From NCBI GenBank assembly GCA_017992765.1, contig JAGOOA010000024.1, forward strand, positions 1-35,752: a DNA stretch of 35,752 bases. Reading direction: 5' to 3'. Each line of letters starts with the position of its first letter. The first letter of the stretch is position 1. Position numbers and translations under genes: made by a program. Positions 24,346 through 32,668 of the stretch are shown here, piece after piece. The notes below the pieces were generated by a model. That model had not been told where the DNA came from. It worked only from the letters and a program-made list of their open reading frames with translations, and did not search any database. The DNA is from Syntrophorhabdaceae bacterium. Its GTDB lineage: Bacteria > Desulfobacterota > Syntrophorhabdia > Syntrophorhabdales > Syntrophorhabdaceae.

Positions 24346-24522
24346 TTACGTCGGCTTGAGCGGTATTGCTTCATCGATGAGCATAATGGGTATGTCGTCT
24401 TTGATGGGATAGAGAAGCTTGCAGGCATTGCATATAAGCCCATCTTTTGATTCGTTCAGTTCTATGTCGCCCTTGCACTTAGGGCAGCAGAGGATTTGGA
24501 GCAGTTCCTCGCTTACGGGCAT
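24346..24522 (-). CDS. Trm112-like (UPF0434) zinc-ribbon protein, 58 residues
   Basis: A short gene between rpsA and lpxL. The protein begins [21 protein letters not shown]13/C16 and C31/C34 (CNAC) form a zinc ribbon, and [13 protein letters not shown] is the conserved end of the Trm112/YcaR family. Eukaryotic Trm112 activates methyltransferases; bacterial single-domain versions are uncharacterised and often sit by lipid A genes such as lpxK, which fits lpxL here. GGGAGGG lies 3-4 bases before the ATG. It is 12 bp after rpsA and 6 bp before lpxL. Confidence 0.9.
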   Translation of the reverse strand: MPVSEELLQILCCPKCKGDIELNESKDGLICNACKLLYPIKDDIPIMLIDEAIPLKPT

Positions 24523-24534
24523 GTTCCCTCCCTG

Positions 24535-26253
24535 TTAAGAGATATTCTCCGGATTATTAAGTTTCATGGCCGGCTCAAGGATATCGCCAAGCGTCGAGAA
24601 TGCGCCTTCTCCTGAAGAAGAGGGTTCTGCGCTGTTTTTATCATCCTGTTTTTTAAGGAGCTGCTTGGTGCTTAACCCGATCCTTTTTTCTCTTTCGTTG
24701 ATATTCAGAATAACCGCTTTTATTTTATCGTCGATGGCAAAGACGTCCGTCAGCTGCTTCCCCTGTATGTCATCCATCTCGGAGAGGTGGATAAGGCCTT
24801 CGATGCCCTCTTCGATCTCTATGAAAGCGCCGAAATCGGTGATGCTTGTAACGTATCCCTCAACAATGTCCCCTACGTGGTACCTTTCCCCCAGTCCTTT
24901 CCACGGATCTTCCTTCAGCCTTTTCAGGCTGAGGGAGAACTTCTTTTGTTCCTTGTCTATGTTGAGCACGAGGGCATCTACAAACATCCCTTTTTTGAAT
25001 GATTCGGGTATGGTCTTTTTACGCCGTGACCAGGAGATCTCTGAGACGTGGACGAGGCCGTCGATCCCGCTCCCGATGCCGAGGAACATGCCGAAATCGG
25101 TAAAGTTCTTTACCTTGCCTTTTACTATCGAGCCGGGTACGTATTTCGCGGTAAGCTCCTCCCATGGATCGGGGGCAAGCTGTTTCATCCCGAGGGATAT
25201 CCTTTTTTTCTCCGGATCAACGTGAAGGACGACGAGCTCGAGCCAATCGCCTTTGCTTACCAGCTTGCCTGGGTTTTTTATCTTCTTGTCCCAGCTCATT
25301 TCGCTGATGTGAAGCAAGCCTTCTACGCCCTGTTCAAGCTCAACGAAGACGCCGTAATCGACAACGCCGACAACCTTTCCCTTTAACTTGTTTCCTTCCG
25401 AATACCTTTCCTCGATGTTCAACCAGGGGTCCGGCTTGAGCTGCTTCATGCCAAGGGCGATGCGCCCTTTTTCGGTGTCTATGCTCAATATCTTTACCTT
25501 TACCTCGTCGCCGATACGAAGATATTCTTTCGGGTGTGCGATCTTTCCCCAGGTAATATCGTTTACATGGAGAAAACCGTCCACCCCGCCTATATCCACG
25601 AAAGCGCCATAGTCAGTTATGTTTCTGATAAAACCGTAAAGGACCTGGCCATCTTTTGCATTCTTCCAGAATTCCTGTCTTTTCTTGTCGCGCTCTTCTT
25701 CCAGGAGCAGCCTTCTCGAAATTATAACGTTCCCTTTTCTTTTGTTGACCTTGATCACTTTGAATTTCAGATGTCTGCCCACAAAAGAAGAGGGGTTTTT
25801 GACGGGCTTAATATCGACCTGCGATATGGGCAAAAATGCGTTTATCCCGATGTTGACAGAAAAACCGCCTTTAAGCTCAGAGGCGATGGTGCCTTCGACG
25901 GGAGTGCCTTCTTCAAGGGACTTGTCGATCCTTTCCCATGTCCTGATCTCATCGACGCGGTGTTTTGAGAGCTGCAGAAGCCCCAACTCCCTGTCTCTTC
26001 CTACGATCATTACCTCTACCGTATCTCCCACGTTCACGCCGGGCTCGCCAGGCTTCCCCGTAAATTCTCCCATAGGGAGTGCCCCTTCTGATTTGAGACC
26101 GACGTCGACGATCACCTTATCCCCATTTATATTGATCACCTTACCCTGTAAGATATTTCCGTCCTGCAGGCTCTTCATCGATGTTTCATAGAGCGCCCTC
26201 ATCTCCTCTTGTGTTTTTTCTTTTTGAGCTGCTGTATCGCCGCTATCAACCAT
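24535..26253 (-). CDS. rpsA: 30S ribosomal protein S1
   Basis: A 572-residue protein with six S1 RNA-binding repeats, beginning near residues 31, 113, 198, 285, 372 and 459. The later repeats carry clear motifs: DYGAFVDIGGVDGFLHVND, DYGVFVELEQGVEGLLHIS and DFGAFIEIEEGIEGLIHLS. S1 recruits structured mRNAs to the 30S subunit. A full six-domain S1 usually handles leadered messages, which is relevant to the leaderless promoters in this window. It lies 9 bp after ispH with GGGGGAAGG before the ATG. Confidence 0.97.
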   Translation of the reverse strand: MVDSGDTAAQKEKTQEEMRALYETSMKSLQDGNILQGKVININGDKVIVDVGLKSEGALPMGEFTGKPGEPGVNVGDTVEVMIVGRDRELGLLQLSKHRVDEIRTWERIDKSLEEGTPVEGTIASELKGGFSVNIGINAFLPISQVDIKPVKNPSSFVGRHLKFKVIKVNKRKGNVIISRRLLLEEERDKKRQEFWKNAKDGQVLYGFIRNITDYGAFVDIGGVDGFLHVNDITWGKIAHPKEYLRIGDEVKVKILSIDTEKGRIALGMKQLKPDPWLNIEERYSEGNKLKGKVVGVVDYGVFVELEQGVEGLLHISEMSWDKKIKNPGKLVSKGDWLELVVLHVDPEKKRISLGMKQLAPDPWEELTAKYVPGSIVKGKVKNFTDFGMFLGIGSGIDGLVHVSEISWSRRKKTIPESFKKGMFVDALVLNIDKEQKKFSLSLKRLKEDPWKGLGERYHVGDIVEGYVTSITDFGAFIEIEEGIEGLIHLSEMDDIQGKQLTDVFAIDDKIKAVILNINEREKRIGLSTKQLLKKQDDKNSAEPSSSGEGAFSTLGDILEPAMKLNNPENIS

Positions 26254-26262
26254 GCCTTCCCC

Positions 26263-27084
26263 CTAAAGATTTTTTACTCGCCTCTCCACTGAATCTATGA
26301 TAAGGTCAGGGGTTGAAGCCCCTGCCGTTATTCCTGCTTTATGTACGCCATGGAACCATTCCGGCTTGACGTCGTCCGCGGTCTCGATCTGGTATACACG
26401 AGGTTGCACGGCCTGGACGACCTTATAGAGCTTAGACGTATTGGCGCTGTTCTTCCCCCCGACAACAAGCATCATATCGACCTTCCCTGCCAGGGCGACC
26501 GCCTCTTTCTGCCTGATCTCGGTGCTTTCGCAGATCGTGTTGTAAATGCGCAGTTCCTGTACATTTCCAGCCAGCTCCTTTACAATATTGACAAATGTAC
26601 CCTTATCGAGCGTGGTCTGGCTAACCACCCCAACCTTTTTTGCTTCAATTACCGCTGGTTCCAGTAATACAATACCATCGTTGTCCAAATAACTCAAGAC
26701 ACTTTTCACTTCCGGATGGTTTTTATCCCCTATGATTACAACCTTATAGCCGTTTTTCTTAAGGTACTGGGCGTGTTTTCTGACCCTCTTGACAAAAGGG
26801 CACGTGGTATCGACCGACCGGAGGCCTTTTTGTTTGATAAGTTCTTCCTCATCCTTTTTGATCCCATGCGTTCTGAATACAACGACCCCATCGTTTATCC
26901 CGAGAACGTCTTCAACGGGCGTGACCCCTTTTTCCTTCAGGATGTTGACCATTTGAGGATTGTGGATGATGGGCCCCAAGGTGTACACCTTTTGCCGGCT
27001 TCCTTCGGCCTCTTTCAGGACCATATTGATAGCCCTTTTTACGCCAAAACAGAAACCGATATTTTTTGCCCTCAGGACTTTCAT
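26263..27084 (-). CDS. ispH: 4-hydroxy-3-methylbut-2-enyl diphosphate reductase
   Basis: A 273-residue LytB/IspH protein catalysing the last step of the MEP isoprenoid pathway with a [4Fe-4S] cluster. Cluster cysteines are C12 (GFCFGV), C95 (TTCPFV) and C185 (NTICEST); the substrate-binding histidines (H41, H73 region FRTHGI) and the conserved GGKNSANT segment are present. In some lineages IspH and S1 are fused; here they are separate adjacent genes. Its ATG overlaps the cmk stop by 4 bp, with GGAGGGG before it. Confidence 0.96.
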   Translation of the reverse strand: MKVLRAKNIGFCFGVKRAINMVLKEAEGSRQKVYTLGPIIHNPQMVNILKEKGVTPVEDVLGINDGVVVFRTHGIKKDEEELIKQKGLRSVDTTCPFVKRVRKHAQYLKKNGYKVVIIGDKNHPEVKSVLSYLDNDGIVLLEPAVIEAKKVGVVSQTTLDKGTFVNIVKELAGNVQELRIYNTICESTEIRQKEAVALAGKVDMMLVVGGKNSANTSKLYKVVQAVQPRVYQIETADDVKPEWFHGVHKAGITAGASTPDLIIDSVERRVKNL

Positions 27085-27755
27085 CGCCCCTCCTTTTCCA
27101 TTACATGTTTCAAAAGGATCGTGAGGACCCCCTGGATGTCAACCCCGGTTGTATCTACGAGCGCGGCGCCTTCCGGTACGATGAGGGGCGCGATGTTCCT
27201 CTCGGTATCGTTCTTATCCCTTTGAAGCATATCATTCTTTACTTCCGTCAACCCCGTTTCCATGCCCTTGGATTTGAACTCGAGGTGCCTTCTTTGCGCC
27301 CGCTCCCCCGGGTCGGCGTCGAGATAGAATTTTATATCTGCGTCGGGGAAGACGACGCTTCCCGTGTCCCTCCCTTCGAGCACGACGCCGCCGTCCCTCC
27401 CTATCTCACGCTGTATCTTCGTAAGATATTGCCTCACAGTGCTAAGCTGCGAAAGGCGCGAGGCCCGCGATGAGATGTCCGGCGTCCTGATCTCGCCGGA
27501 GATATCGGCGCCGGCAAGGAAGACCTTTGTGTCCCCGGTAAAATCAAACCGGATGTCGAGATGTTCCAGAAATTCCCCTATCTCCGCCTCCGCGCCCCTG
27601 TTCCCGAAGGCGTAGGCGATCCCCCTGTACATCGCGCCGGTATCGATGTAGACATAGCCAAGGGCCTTTGACAGCAGCTTGGCTATCGTGCTTTTGCCCG
27701 CACCACTCGGGCCGTCGATGGTGATAATCAGTCTTTTTCTCGTGTTCTTTTTCAT
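27081..27755 (-). CDS. cmk: Cytidylate kinase
   Basis: A 224-residue NMP kinase that phosphorylates CMP and dCMP. The P-loop is GPSGAGKST (15-23), followed by YIDTGAMYRG, LEGRDTGSVVFPDA (the conserved GRD region) and the RD(K/N)(N/D)T motif LQRDKNDTER. ATG 27755 is preferred: the in-frame upstream extension is translated repeat DNA, and GAGG lies about 10 bases before this ATG. It heads the cmk-ispH-rpsA-Trm112-lpxL run. Confidence 0.95.
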   Translation of the reverse strand: MKKNTRKRLIITIDGPSGAGKSTIAKLLSKALGYVYIDTGAMYRGIAYAFGNRGAEAEIGEFLEHLDIRFDFTGDTKVFLAGADISGEIRTPDISSRASRLSQLSTVRQYLTKIQREIGRDGGVVLEGRDTGSVVFPDADIKFYLDADPGERAQRRHLEFKSKGMETGLTEVKNDMLQRDKNDTERNIAPLIVPEGAALVDTTGVDIQGVLTILLKHVMEKEGR

Positions 27756-27773
27756 TTTTCCCGTGTCCTCAGA

Positions 27774-27900
27774 AAGGCGGCTCATAGCTAATGGAAAATA
27801 GTATATAGTATATCGTATATCGAGGTACCAATACCGAGCGGGACACATGGGGTGATGAATTTGAATATACCATGTACGATATACTATATACGATATACTG
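27774..27900. repeat. Composite palindrome upstream of cmk
   Basis: GGCGGCTCATAGCTAATGG, then AGTATATAGTATATCG (27799-27820) facing CGATATACTATATACG (27878-27900). This occupies the 169-bp gap between hisC and cmk. No promoter for cmk can be separated from the AT-rich repeat arms. Confidence 0.72.
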
Positions 27901-27924
27901 TCAGCCGACGGCTGTCTGCTGAAG

Positions 27925-28989
27925 TTATACGATCCTCCGCAGGGCCTCGACGAAACGCCTGTTCTCGTTCATTCTTCCGACAGAGACCCTGATAAAATCC
28001 GGCAGCCCGTAAGCGCCCATCCACCGGACGATAACCTTTTCGTCAAAAAGCCTTTTTGTTATTCCTTCAGCCTCTTTGCCAAGTTTGACGAGAAGGAAAT
28101 TTGCTTCCGATGGAATGAATTCGACGGAGAGCTCGTTGAGCCCTTTGTTCAAATAGAGCTTGCCGTTTTTGTTGTTCCTGAGGATCTTTTTGAGGTAGGC
28201 GTTGTCGGAGAGGGCCGCCTGCGCCGCGATGAGGGCCATCATATTGACGCTGAAAGGTTGTTTGGTCCTCTCCAGAAAGGCGACCAGGGATTTTTCGCCG
28301 ATGCCGTATCCTACCCGCAGTCCCGCAAGGCCGTAAGCCTTGGAAAAGGTTCGCAGCACGAGGAGGGGCCTTTCAGCGATATCCTTGATGGTATGAGGAA
28401 ATTGCGCGCTTTCAACGAACTCTGCGTATGCCTCGTCGACGACTATGAGCACTTCAGGGGGCACTGCCTTCAGGAAATTTTCAAAGTCTTCCCGCACGAA
28501 GATCGTCCCCGTCGGGTTGAGGGGGTTGTTGAGAAAAACAACACGCGTGGCCTCGTCGATCTGCCTGCTGATGAGGCCGAGGTCTACATGCATATCGACG
28601 AGGGGGACCCTGCAAACCTCATAGCCGTATATCTGTGCGGCAATGGCGTAGAAAGCAAAGGACGGATCGGATATGATGATCCTGTTCTTTTTCTCATGCT
28701 TCATGGCCTTGAGGGTCATCTCGATGAGCTCGTTGGAGCCGTTCCCGATGAGGACCTGCTCCGGCGCAGTACCGAACTTTTTTGCGATGGCGGCCTTCAG
28801 TTCGGCCTCGCCGCCGGGATATCTGTTGGTGTAAAAGAGGGCATCGAGGATCCGGGAGAATACTTTCGGCGAAGGCGGGAAGGGGTTTTCGTTGGAAGAG
28901 AGCCTTACCCAACCCTCGTCAAAGCCGTACATCATCGCTTTTGGATAATAGGGTATCTTTTTGACGTCGTCGTGTATCGTTAATTTCAT
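27925..28989 (-). CDS. hisC: Histidinol-phosphate aminotransferase
   Basis: A 354-residue fold-type I PLP aminotransferase. K217 in FSKAYGLAG is the Schiff-base lysine. NNPLNPTG (about 154-161), VVDEAYAEF (D185, Y188) and the final GLPDFIRVSVG segment with the carboxylate-binding Arg match HisC. It converts imidazole-acetol phosphate to histidinol phosphate. Its ATG overlaps the PHP gene stop by 4 bp. Related enzymes act on aromatic amino acids; HisC is the best reading. Confidence 0.92.
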   Translation of the reverse strand: MKLTIHDDVKKIPYYPKAMMYGFDEGWVRLSSNENPFPPSPKVFSRILDALFYTNRYPGGEAELKAAIAKKFGTAPEQVLIGNGSNELIEMTLKAMKHEKKNRIIISDPSFAFYAIAAQIYGYEVCRVPLVDMHVDLGLISRQIDEATRVVFLNNPLNPTGTIFVREDFENFLKAVPPEVLIVVDEAYAEFVESAQFPHTIKDIAERPLLVLRTFSKAYGLAGLRVGYGIGEKSLVAFLERTKQPFSVNMMALIAAQAALSDNAYLKKILRNNKNGKLYLNKGLNELSVEFIPSEANFLLVKLGKEAEGITKRLFDEKVIVRWMGAYGLPDFIRVSVGRMNENRRFVEALRRIV

Positions 28990-29645
28990 GATCTCTTTTT
29001 TGTGATCCTTCTTACGAATTCCATGGCGTCCTTCTGCATCGTATCGAAGTCCCGGAGCGAAAGGCCTGCCCCGAGCACAACCTTTTTCGCATCCTCCCCG
29101 GAGATAAGGTCCGATGGGCTGTGAGAATCTGTGTTCAGCAGCAGCCTTGCGCCGATCTTTTTCGCCAGGCGCGCCACATGGCCATTCGTCAGCGAGTGCC
29201 CCTTCCTTGATGTTATCTCCAGGAAAGTGCCGCCCTTTTTTGCCATTGCAACATCTTCCTCGGTGATGAGGCCGGGATGCGCGAGTATATCCGCCCTGGC
29301 CTCGATGGCCGCCCTGTTCGTCCCTTGCTCTACGGGCTCGACGATCGTTTCCCCATGGACGACAACATAGGAGACGCCGAGGCTCCGCGCGAAGGCGATC
29401 AGTTCCCCGATGAGGCTCGCGGGGCAGTGGGTTATCTCGACGCCGGGGACAACGATGATGCCCCTGTAATGTTTCAGCTCTTTCTTTAATCTCGCGATGC
29501 CGGCAACGACCATCTCGATATTCGTGGAATCCGCGTGGTCGGAGATGCCGATCGCCTTGTATCCCTTTGTCTTTGCCCTCCTTACCAGCTCTGATGGCAG
29601 GAGTTCGCCGTCGCTGAAGAGGGTATGCGTGTGCAGGTCTATCAT
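28986..29645 (-). CDS. PHP-domain phosphoesterase (histidinol-phosphatase-like)
   Basis: A 219-residue PHP protein with metal ligands in HTHTLFSDG (H5, H7), SDHAD (D36, H37), E69 (VPGVEIT), H96, H122 (AHPG) and TDSHSP. The family contains HisK-type histidinol phosphatases, and position directly before hisC supports such a role, but many PHP proteins do other hydrolysis, so no symbol is given. ATG 29645 is chosen because the longer frame runs into the preceding gene; only 2 bp separate it from that gene's stop. Confidence 0.85.
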   Translation of the reverse strand: MIDLHTHTLFSDGELLPSELVRRAKTKGYKAIGISDHADSTNIEMVVAGIARLKKELKHYRGIIVVPGVEITHCPASLIGELIAFARSLGVSYVVVHGETIVEPVEQGTNRAAIEARADILAHPGLITEEDVAMAKKGGTFLEITSRKGHSLTNGHVARLAKKIGARLLLNTDSHSPSDLISGEDAKKVVLGAGLSLRDFDTMQKDAMEFVRRITKKRS

Positions 29646-29647
29646 GG

Positions 29648-30145
29648 CTACATCTTGTATTTGCCGAAGTCGTCCTGGGAGAGGTTTTCCAGTATCTCTT
29701 CCCATTCGGTCGTATCCGTAACGACCTTGTCGCCCTTTTGCGAAAGGTCTACCTTTGCCGATCTCTGTATAACGCTCTCTTCGACAAAGATGGATGCGCC
29801 TGTCCTGAGGGCGATCGCAAGGGCGTCGCTTGGCCGTGCATCAATGGTAAGCCTCTTGTCGTTCACATCCATGTGTATCAGGGCATAGTAGGTATTGTCC
29901 TTGAGATCGTTCACCTCTATCTTGATCACCTTGATGCCGAGCTGGTCAAGGATATTTTTAAGGAGGTCGTGTGTCATGGGCCTCGGGGTCTGAATGTTCT
30001 CCAGGGCCGTCGCGATGCTCGAGGCCTCGAGGAGGCCGATCCAGATAGGAAGGACATCCTTTTCCTCCAGGTCTTTCAAGAGTACGATCGGGGTATTAGT
30101 AAAAGGGTCAACGGTAATGCCCGCAATCTTCATCTCCTTCAACAT
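29648..30145 (-). CDS. Bifunctional nuclease family protein (DUF151)
   Basis: A 165-residue protein of the BFN/DUF151 family. The signature TIDARPSDALAIALR (about 99-113) and IWIGLLEASSIATAL near residue 35 are clear. Plant and some bacterial members have nuclease activity; the bacterial physiological role is unsettled. It overlaps the miaB end by 7 bp and may be co-translated. A short acidic C-terminal tail (TTEWEEILENLSQDDF) follows the domain. Confidence 0.9.
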   Translation of the reverse strand: MLKEMKIAGITVDPFTNTPIVLLKDLEEKDVLPIWIGLLEASSIATALENIQTPRPMTHDLLKNILDQLGIKVIKIEVNDLKDNTYYALIHMDVNDKRLTIDARPSDALAIALRTGASIFVEESVIQRSAKVDLSQKGDKVVTDTTEWEEILENLSQDDFGKYKM

Positions 30146-31464
30146 GCCTGCACCTCCTTTAATTTTGCCCCTTCACCTTTCAGAGAATTGGCATAACCCT
30201 TTACTATTGCAACCTCGACGAGCCTGTTCATCATGGCAAGCGGCCCTCGAAAATTGACGATCTTATTTGTCCTCGTTCTCCCTGTCAGCTCCTCATCTGA
30301 ATTTTTGCTTACACCTTCCGTCAGCACCTCGACGGTTCGGCCCTCCGTTGCCTTGTTCCTGGAGAGCGTGATCTCCCTCTGGAGCTTTTGGAGGCGGTGG
30401 AGCCTCTCAAAGGCTTTCGCAGGCGGCACCTTGCCCGGCATGGTTGAGGCAGCGGTAAGCTTCCTCGGGGAAAAGGCAAAGGAGAATATGCCGTCGAATT
30501 GAATGCGCTCTATGAGGTCCATGGTCTTTCCGAAGTCTTCCTCGTCTTCGCCGGGAAAGCCGACGATGCAGTCCGCCGTGACGGCAATGCCGCTGCACCT
30601 GTCCCTCAGCGCCTCCACTTTTGCGACGTATTCGGCCGCGCCGTAGCCCCGGTTCATGAGCTTGAGGATCCTGTCGGAACCGGACTGGAAGGGGAGGTGG
30701 ATATGCTCGCAGAGCTTTTCCAATCTTCCGAAGCAGCCGATCAGTTCCGGCGAGAGATCCCGCGGGTGCGACGTGACGAACCTGATCCTTTCTATGCCTT
30801 CGATAGCGTTGATCTTCTCCAGCAGTTCCGGAAAGGAGATATCGTCCCTTGCGTTGTTGTATGAGTTGACGTTCTGCCCGAGCAGCGTAACCTCTTTTAT
30901 CCCCCTGCCTCCGAGGGCGGCAACCTCCTGGAGAATATCGAGGCTGTCCCTGCTCGACTCTCTCCCCCTCACGTAGGGGACGACGCAGTAAGTGCAGAAG
31001 TTGTTGCACCCTTTCATGATCGTTACGTAGGCTTTGACGCTGTCCTGGCCGTATCCCGGCCTTATGAGCAGGGATTCATTGCACCCGTTCTCGGAGAAAT
31101 CAAGGAGGGGTTCATCGCGCATCGCCTGATCGACGGCCTTTTTGATCTTATGGATGTTCGAGGGGCCGAGAGAGAAATCGATAAAGGGCAACCGCTGCAG
31201 TATGTCCTCTTTCTCCATCTGGGCTATACAGCCGGTGACCCCGATGATCGTGCCTTTTTTCTCTTTAGCGTCTCTCAGCCTGCCCATGAGGCTGTAGAAC
31301 TTTTGTTCAGCCTTTTCCCGTATGCAGCAGGTGTTGACAATGACGATGTCGGCCTTCCTTGCATCCTCAACACGCTGCATGCCCTCGCCGGCAAGGAGCG
31401 ATGCCATCTTGTCCATGTCGTGCTCGTTCATCTGGCATCCGAAATTTTCAATACAGAATTTCAT
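30139..31464 (-). CDS. miaB: tRNA-2-methylthio-N6-dimethylallyladenosine synthase
   Basis: A 441-residue radical SAM methylthiotransferase. The N-terminal cluster cysteines are in ENFGCQMNEHD, VNTCCIRE and VTGCIAQ; the radical SAM motif is GCNNFCTYCVVPYVRGRE (CxxxCxxC). A C-terminal TRAM domain starts near GRTVEVLTEG. It modifies i6A37 in tRNAs reading U-starting codons. ATG 31464 follows GGAAGG; an in-frame upstream ATG adds only hydrophobic residues of doubtful reality. MiaB rather than RimO or MtaB is indicated by CQMN and VVPY(V)RG. Confidence 0.95.
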   Translation of the reverse strand: MKFCIENFGCQMNEHDMDKMASLLAGEGMQRVEDARKADIVIVNTCCIREKAEQKFYSLMGRLRDAKEKKGTIIGVTGCIAQMEKEDILQRLPFIDFSLGPSNIHKIKKAVDQAMRDEPLLDFSENGCNESLLIRPGYGQDSVKAYVTIMKGCNNFCTYCVVPYVRGRESSRDSLDILQEVAALGGRGIKEVTLLGQNVNSYNNARDDISFPELLEKINAIEGIERIRFVTSHPRDLSPELIGCFGRLEKLCEHIHLPFQSGSDRILKLMNRGYGAAEYVAKVEALRDRCSGIAVTADCIVGFPGEDEEDFGKTMDLIERIQFDGIFSFAFSPRKLTAASTMPGKVPPAKAFERLHRLQKLQREITLSRNKATEGRTVEVLTEGVSKNSDEELTGRTRTNKIVNFRGPLAMMNRLVEVAIVKGYANSLKGEGAKLKEVQAC

Positions 31465-31505
31465 CCTACCTTCCATCGTCATCAGTACAACAATAATCAT
31501 CAACA

Positions 31506-31543
31506 AGCTGAAAGCTGACTGCTGATGGCTGAGAGCCGCCTTT
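31506..31543. repeat. AGCTGAAAGC-type word repeat after surE
   Basis: GCTGAAAGCTGACTGCTGATG followed by GCTGAGAGCCGCC abuts the surE stop, in the same position relative to the gene end as the repeat at lpxL. Confidence 0.6.
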
Positions 31544-32292
31544 CATACACTGTTCCCGAAATGCACTTTATATTTTCTCATTGACCTCATACCGGTCATG
31601 TCCAGGTCCAGGGGGGTTATGGAGACGTAGCCTTTCTCGACGGCGTAAAAATCGGTTCCCCTGATGTGTTCGTAATTTTCACCGTTGCCGCCGATCCAGT
31701 AATATTTTCCGCCTCTCGGATCAAGCCTCTCGACAACTGCATCATTATATATCCTTTTGCCGAGCCTTGTCACCATAAAACCTTTTACCCGCCTTGTCGG
31801 CAGGTTGGGAATGTTGATATTAAGGAAGGTGTTGTCCGGCGTCCCGATGCCGGAGATGTTCTTAATTATTTTCTCAACGATCTTTGCCGCGTCGTTGAAA
31901 CGGAAATCATCCCTTGCGCAGAGGGACACCGCCAGAGAGGGTATCCGCATAAAGGCGCCTTCCTTTGCGGCTGCCACGGTCCCGGAGTAGTTTACGTCCT
32001 GGCCCATATTGGGACCCTTGTTGATCCCGGAGATGATGAGGTGCGGTGGTTGCCTCAGGATCACCTTGACGCCGAGGTATACGCAATCGGCAGGGGTGCC
32101 GTTCGTTGAATAGATCCCGCCTGCGACCTCTTTTATCCTCAGCGGCTTGTGGAGGGTGATCGCATGGGCGACGCAGGTCCTTTCCCTCTCGGGAGATATG
32201 ATGCATATGTCGTGTTTTTTGAGGAGATGATCCCTGAGGGTCAGGATACCCTCTGAATTCACGCCGTCATCATTTGTGAGGAGGATTAGCAA
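31543..32292 (-). CDS. surE: 5'/3'-nucleotidase SurE
   Basis: A 249-residue SurE phosphatase. The N-terminal LLILLTNDDGVNSEG carries the metal-binding Asp pair, and SGINKGPNMGQDVNYSGTVA in the middle is the family signature. It dephosphorylates nucleoside monophosphates. No ATG is available: TTG 32292 gives the usual SurE start (M-L-I-L-L-T-N-D-D). A longer ATG frame would run through tRNA-Pro. The tRNA lies 23 bp upstream on the same strand, so surE is probably transcribed with it. Confidence 0.93.
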   Translation of the reverse strand: MLILLTNDDGVNSEGILTLRDHLLKKHDICIISPERERTCVAHAITLHKPLRIKEVAGGIYSTNGTPADCVYLGVKVILRQPPHLIISGINKGPNMGQDVNYSGTVAAAKEGAFMRIPSLAVSLCARDDFRFNDAAKIVEKIIKNISGIGTPDNTFLNINIPNLPTRRVKGFMVTRLGKRIYNDAVVERLDPRGGKYYWIGGNGENYEHIRGTDFYAVEKGYVSITPLDLDMTGMRSMRKYKVHFGNSV

Positions 32293-32315
32293 ACGGACAC
32301 CAGCCAAAATAAGAA

Positions 32316-32391
32316 TCGGGGCGACGGGATTTGAACCTGCGGCCTCCTGCACCCCAAGCAGGTGCGCTAAACCATGCTGCGCTACGCCCCG
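32316..32391 (-). tRNA. tRNA-Pro (GGG)
   Basis: A 76-base tRNA. Acceptor CGGGGCG pairs with CGCCCCG, discriminator A, no encoded CCA. The anticodon arm CCTGC-TTGGGGT-GCAGG gives GGG. The T-arm is GCAGG-TTCAAAT-CCCGT, with an A-C mismatch in the stem where most tRNA-Pro have A-U. Confidence 0.94.
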
Positions 32392-32401
32392 ATAGTATAA
32401 A

Positions 32402-32430
32402 ACTATATAAGATTGCAGGGCAAAAGTCCA
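32402..32430 (-). promoter_or_regulatory. Candidate tRNA-Pro / surE promoter
   Basis: On the minus strand TGGACT (32425-32430), 17-bp spacer, TATAGT (32402-32407), about 10 bp before the tRNA 5' end. Confidence 0.45.
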
Positions 32431-32454
32431 TCATTATCTCAACAGTGGCCAAGG

Positions 32455-32535
32455 GTGCGGGAGAGGGCCAGGGCACGGGTAGTACTTGCAGTATCATTAT
32501 TCCCGCTCCCCTTGCGGGAGAGGGTCAGGGAGAGG
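32455..32535. repeat. GC-rich GCGGGAGAGGG repeat
   Basis: GTGCGGGAGAGGGCCAGGG (32455-32473) and a second unit (32502-32535) with the CCCGC-TCCCCTT-GCGGG hairpin followed by AGAGGGTCAGGGAGAGG. This type of dispersed GC-rich repeat occurs in many bacterial genomes. The rest of the 277-bp gap (32392-32668) shows no gene. Confidence 0.6.
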
Positions 32536-32668
32536 GGGGGTGAATTATGCGACCAAGTTCCTTGAAATGCATCTGGCCGGCACCCGGCATCGAGCATCGG
32601 TTTTTCTGTGAGCCATAAACCATGAATGGCACTTCTCGCCAAACGCCGAACGGTAGGCGCCGAACACG

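Noticed and set aside
32293-32352. ATG-initiated longer SurE
   Set aside because: The extension reads through the tRNA-Pro gene; SurE homology begins at the TTG.
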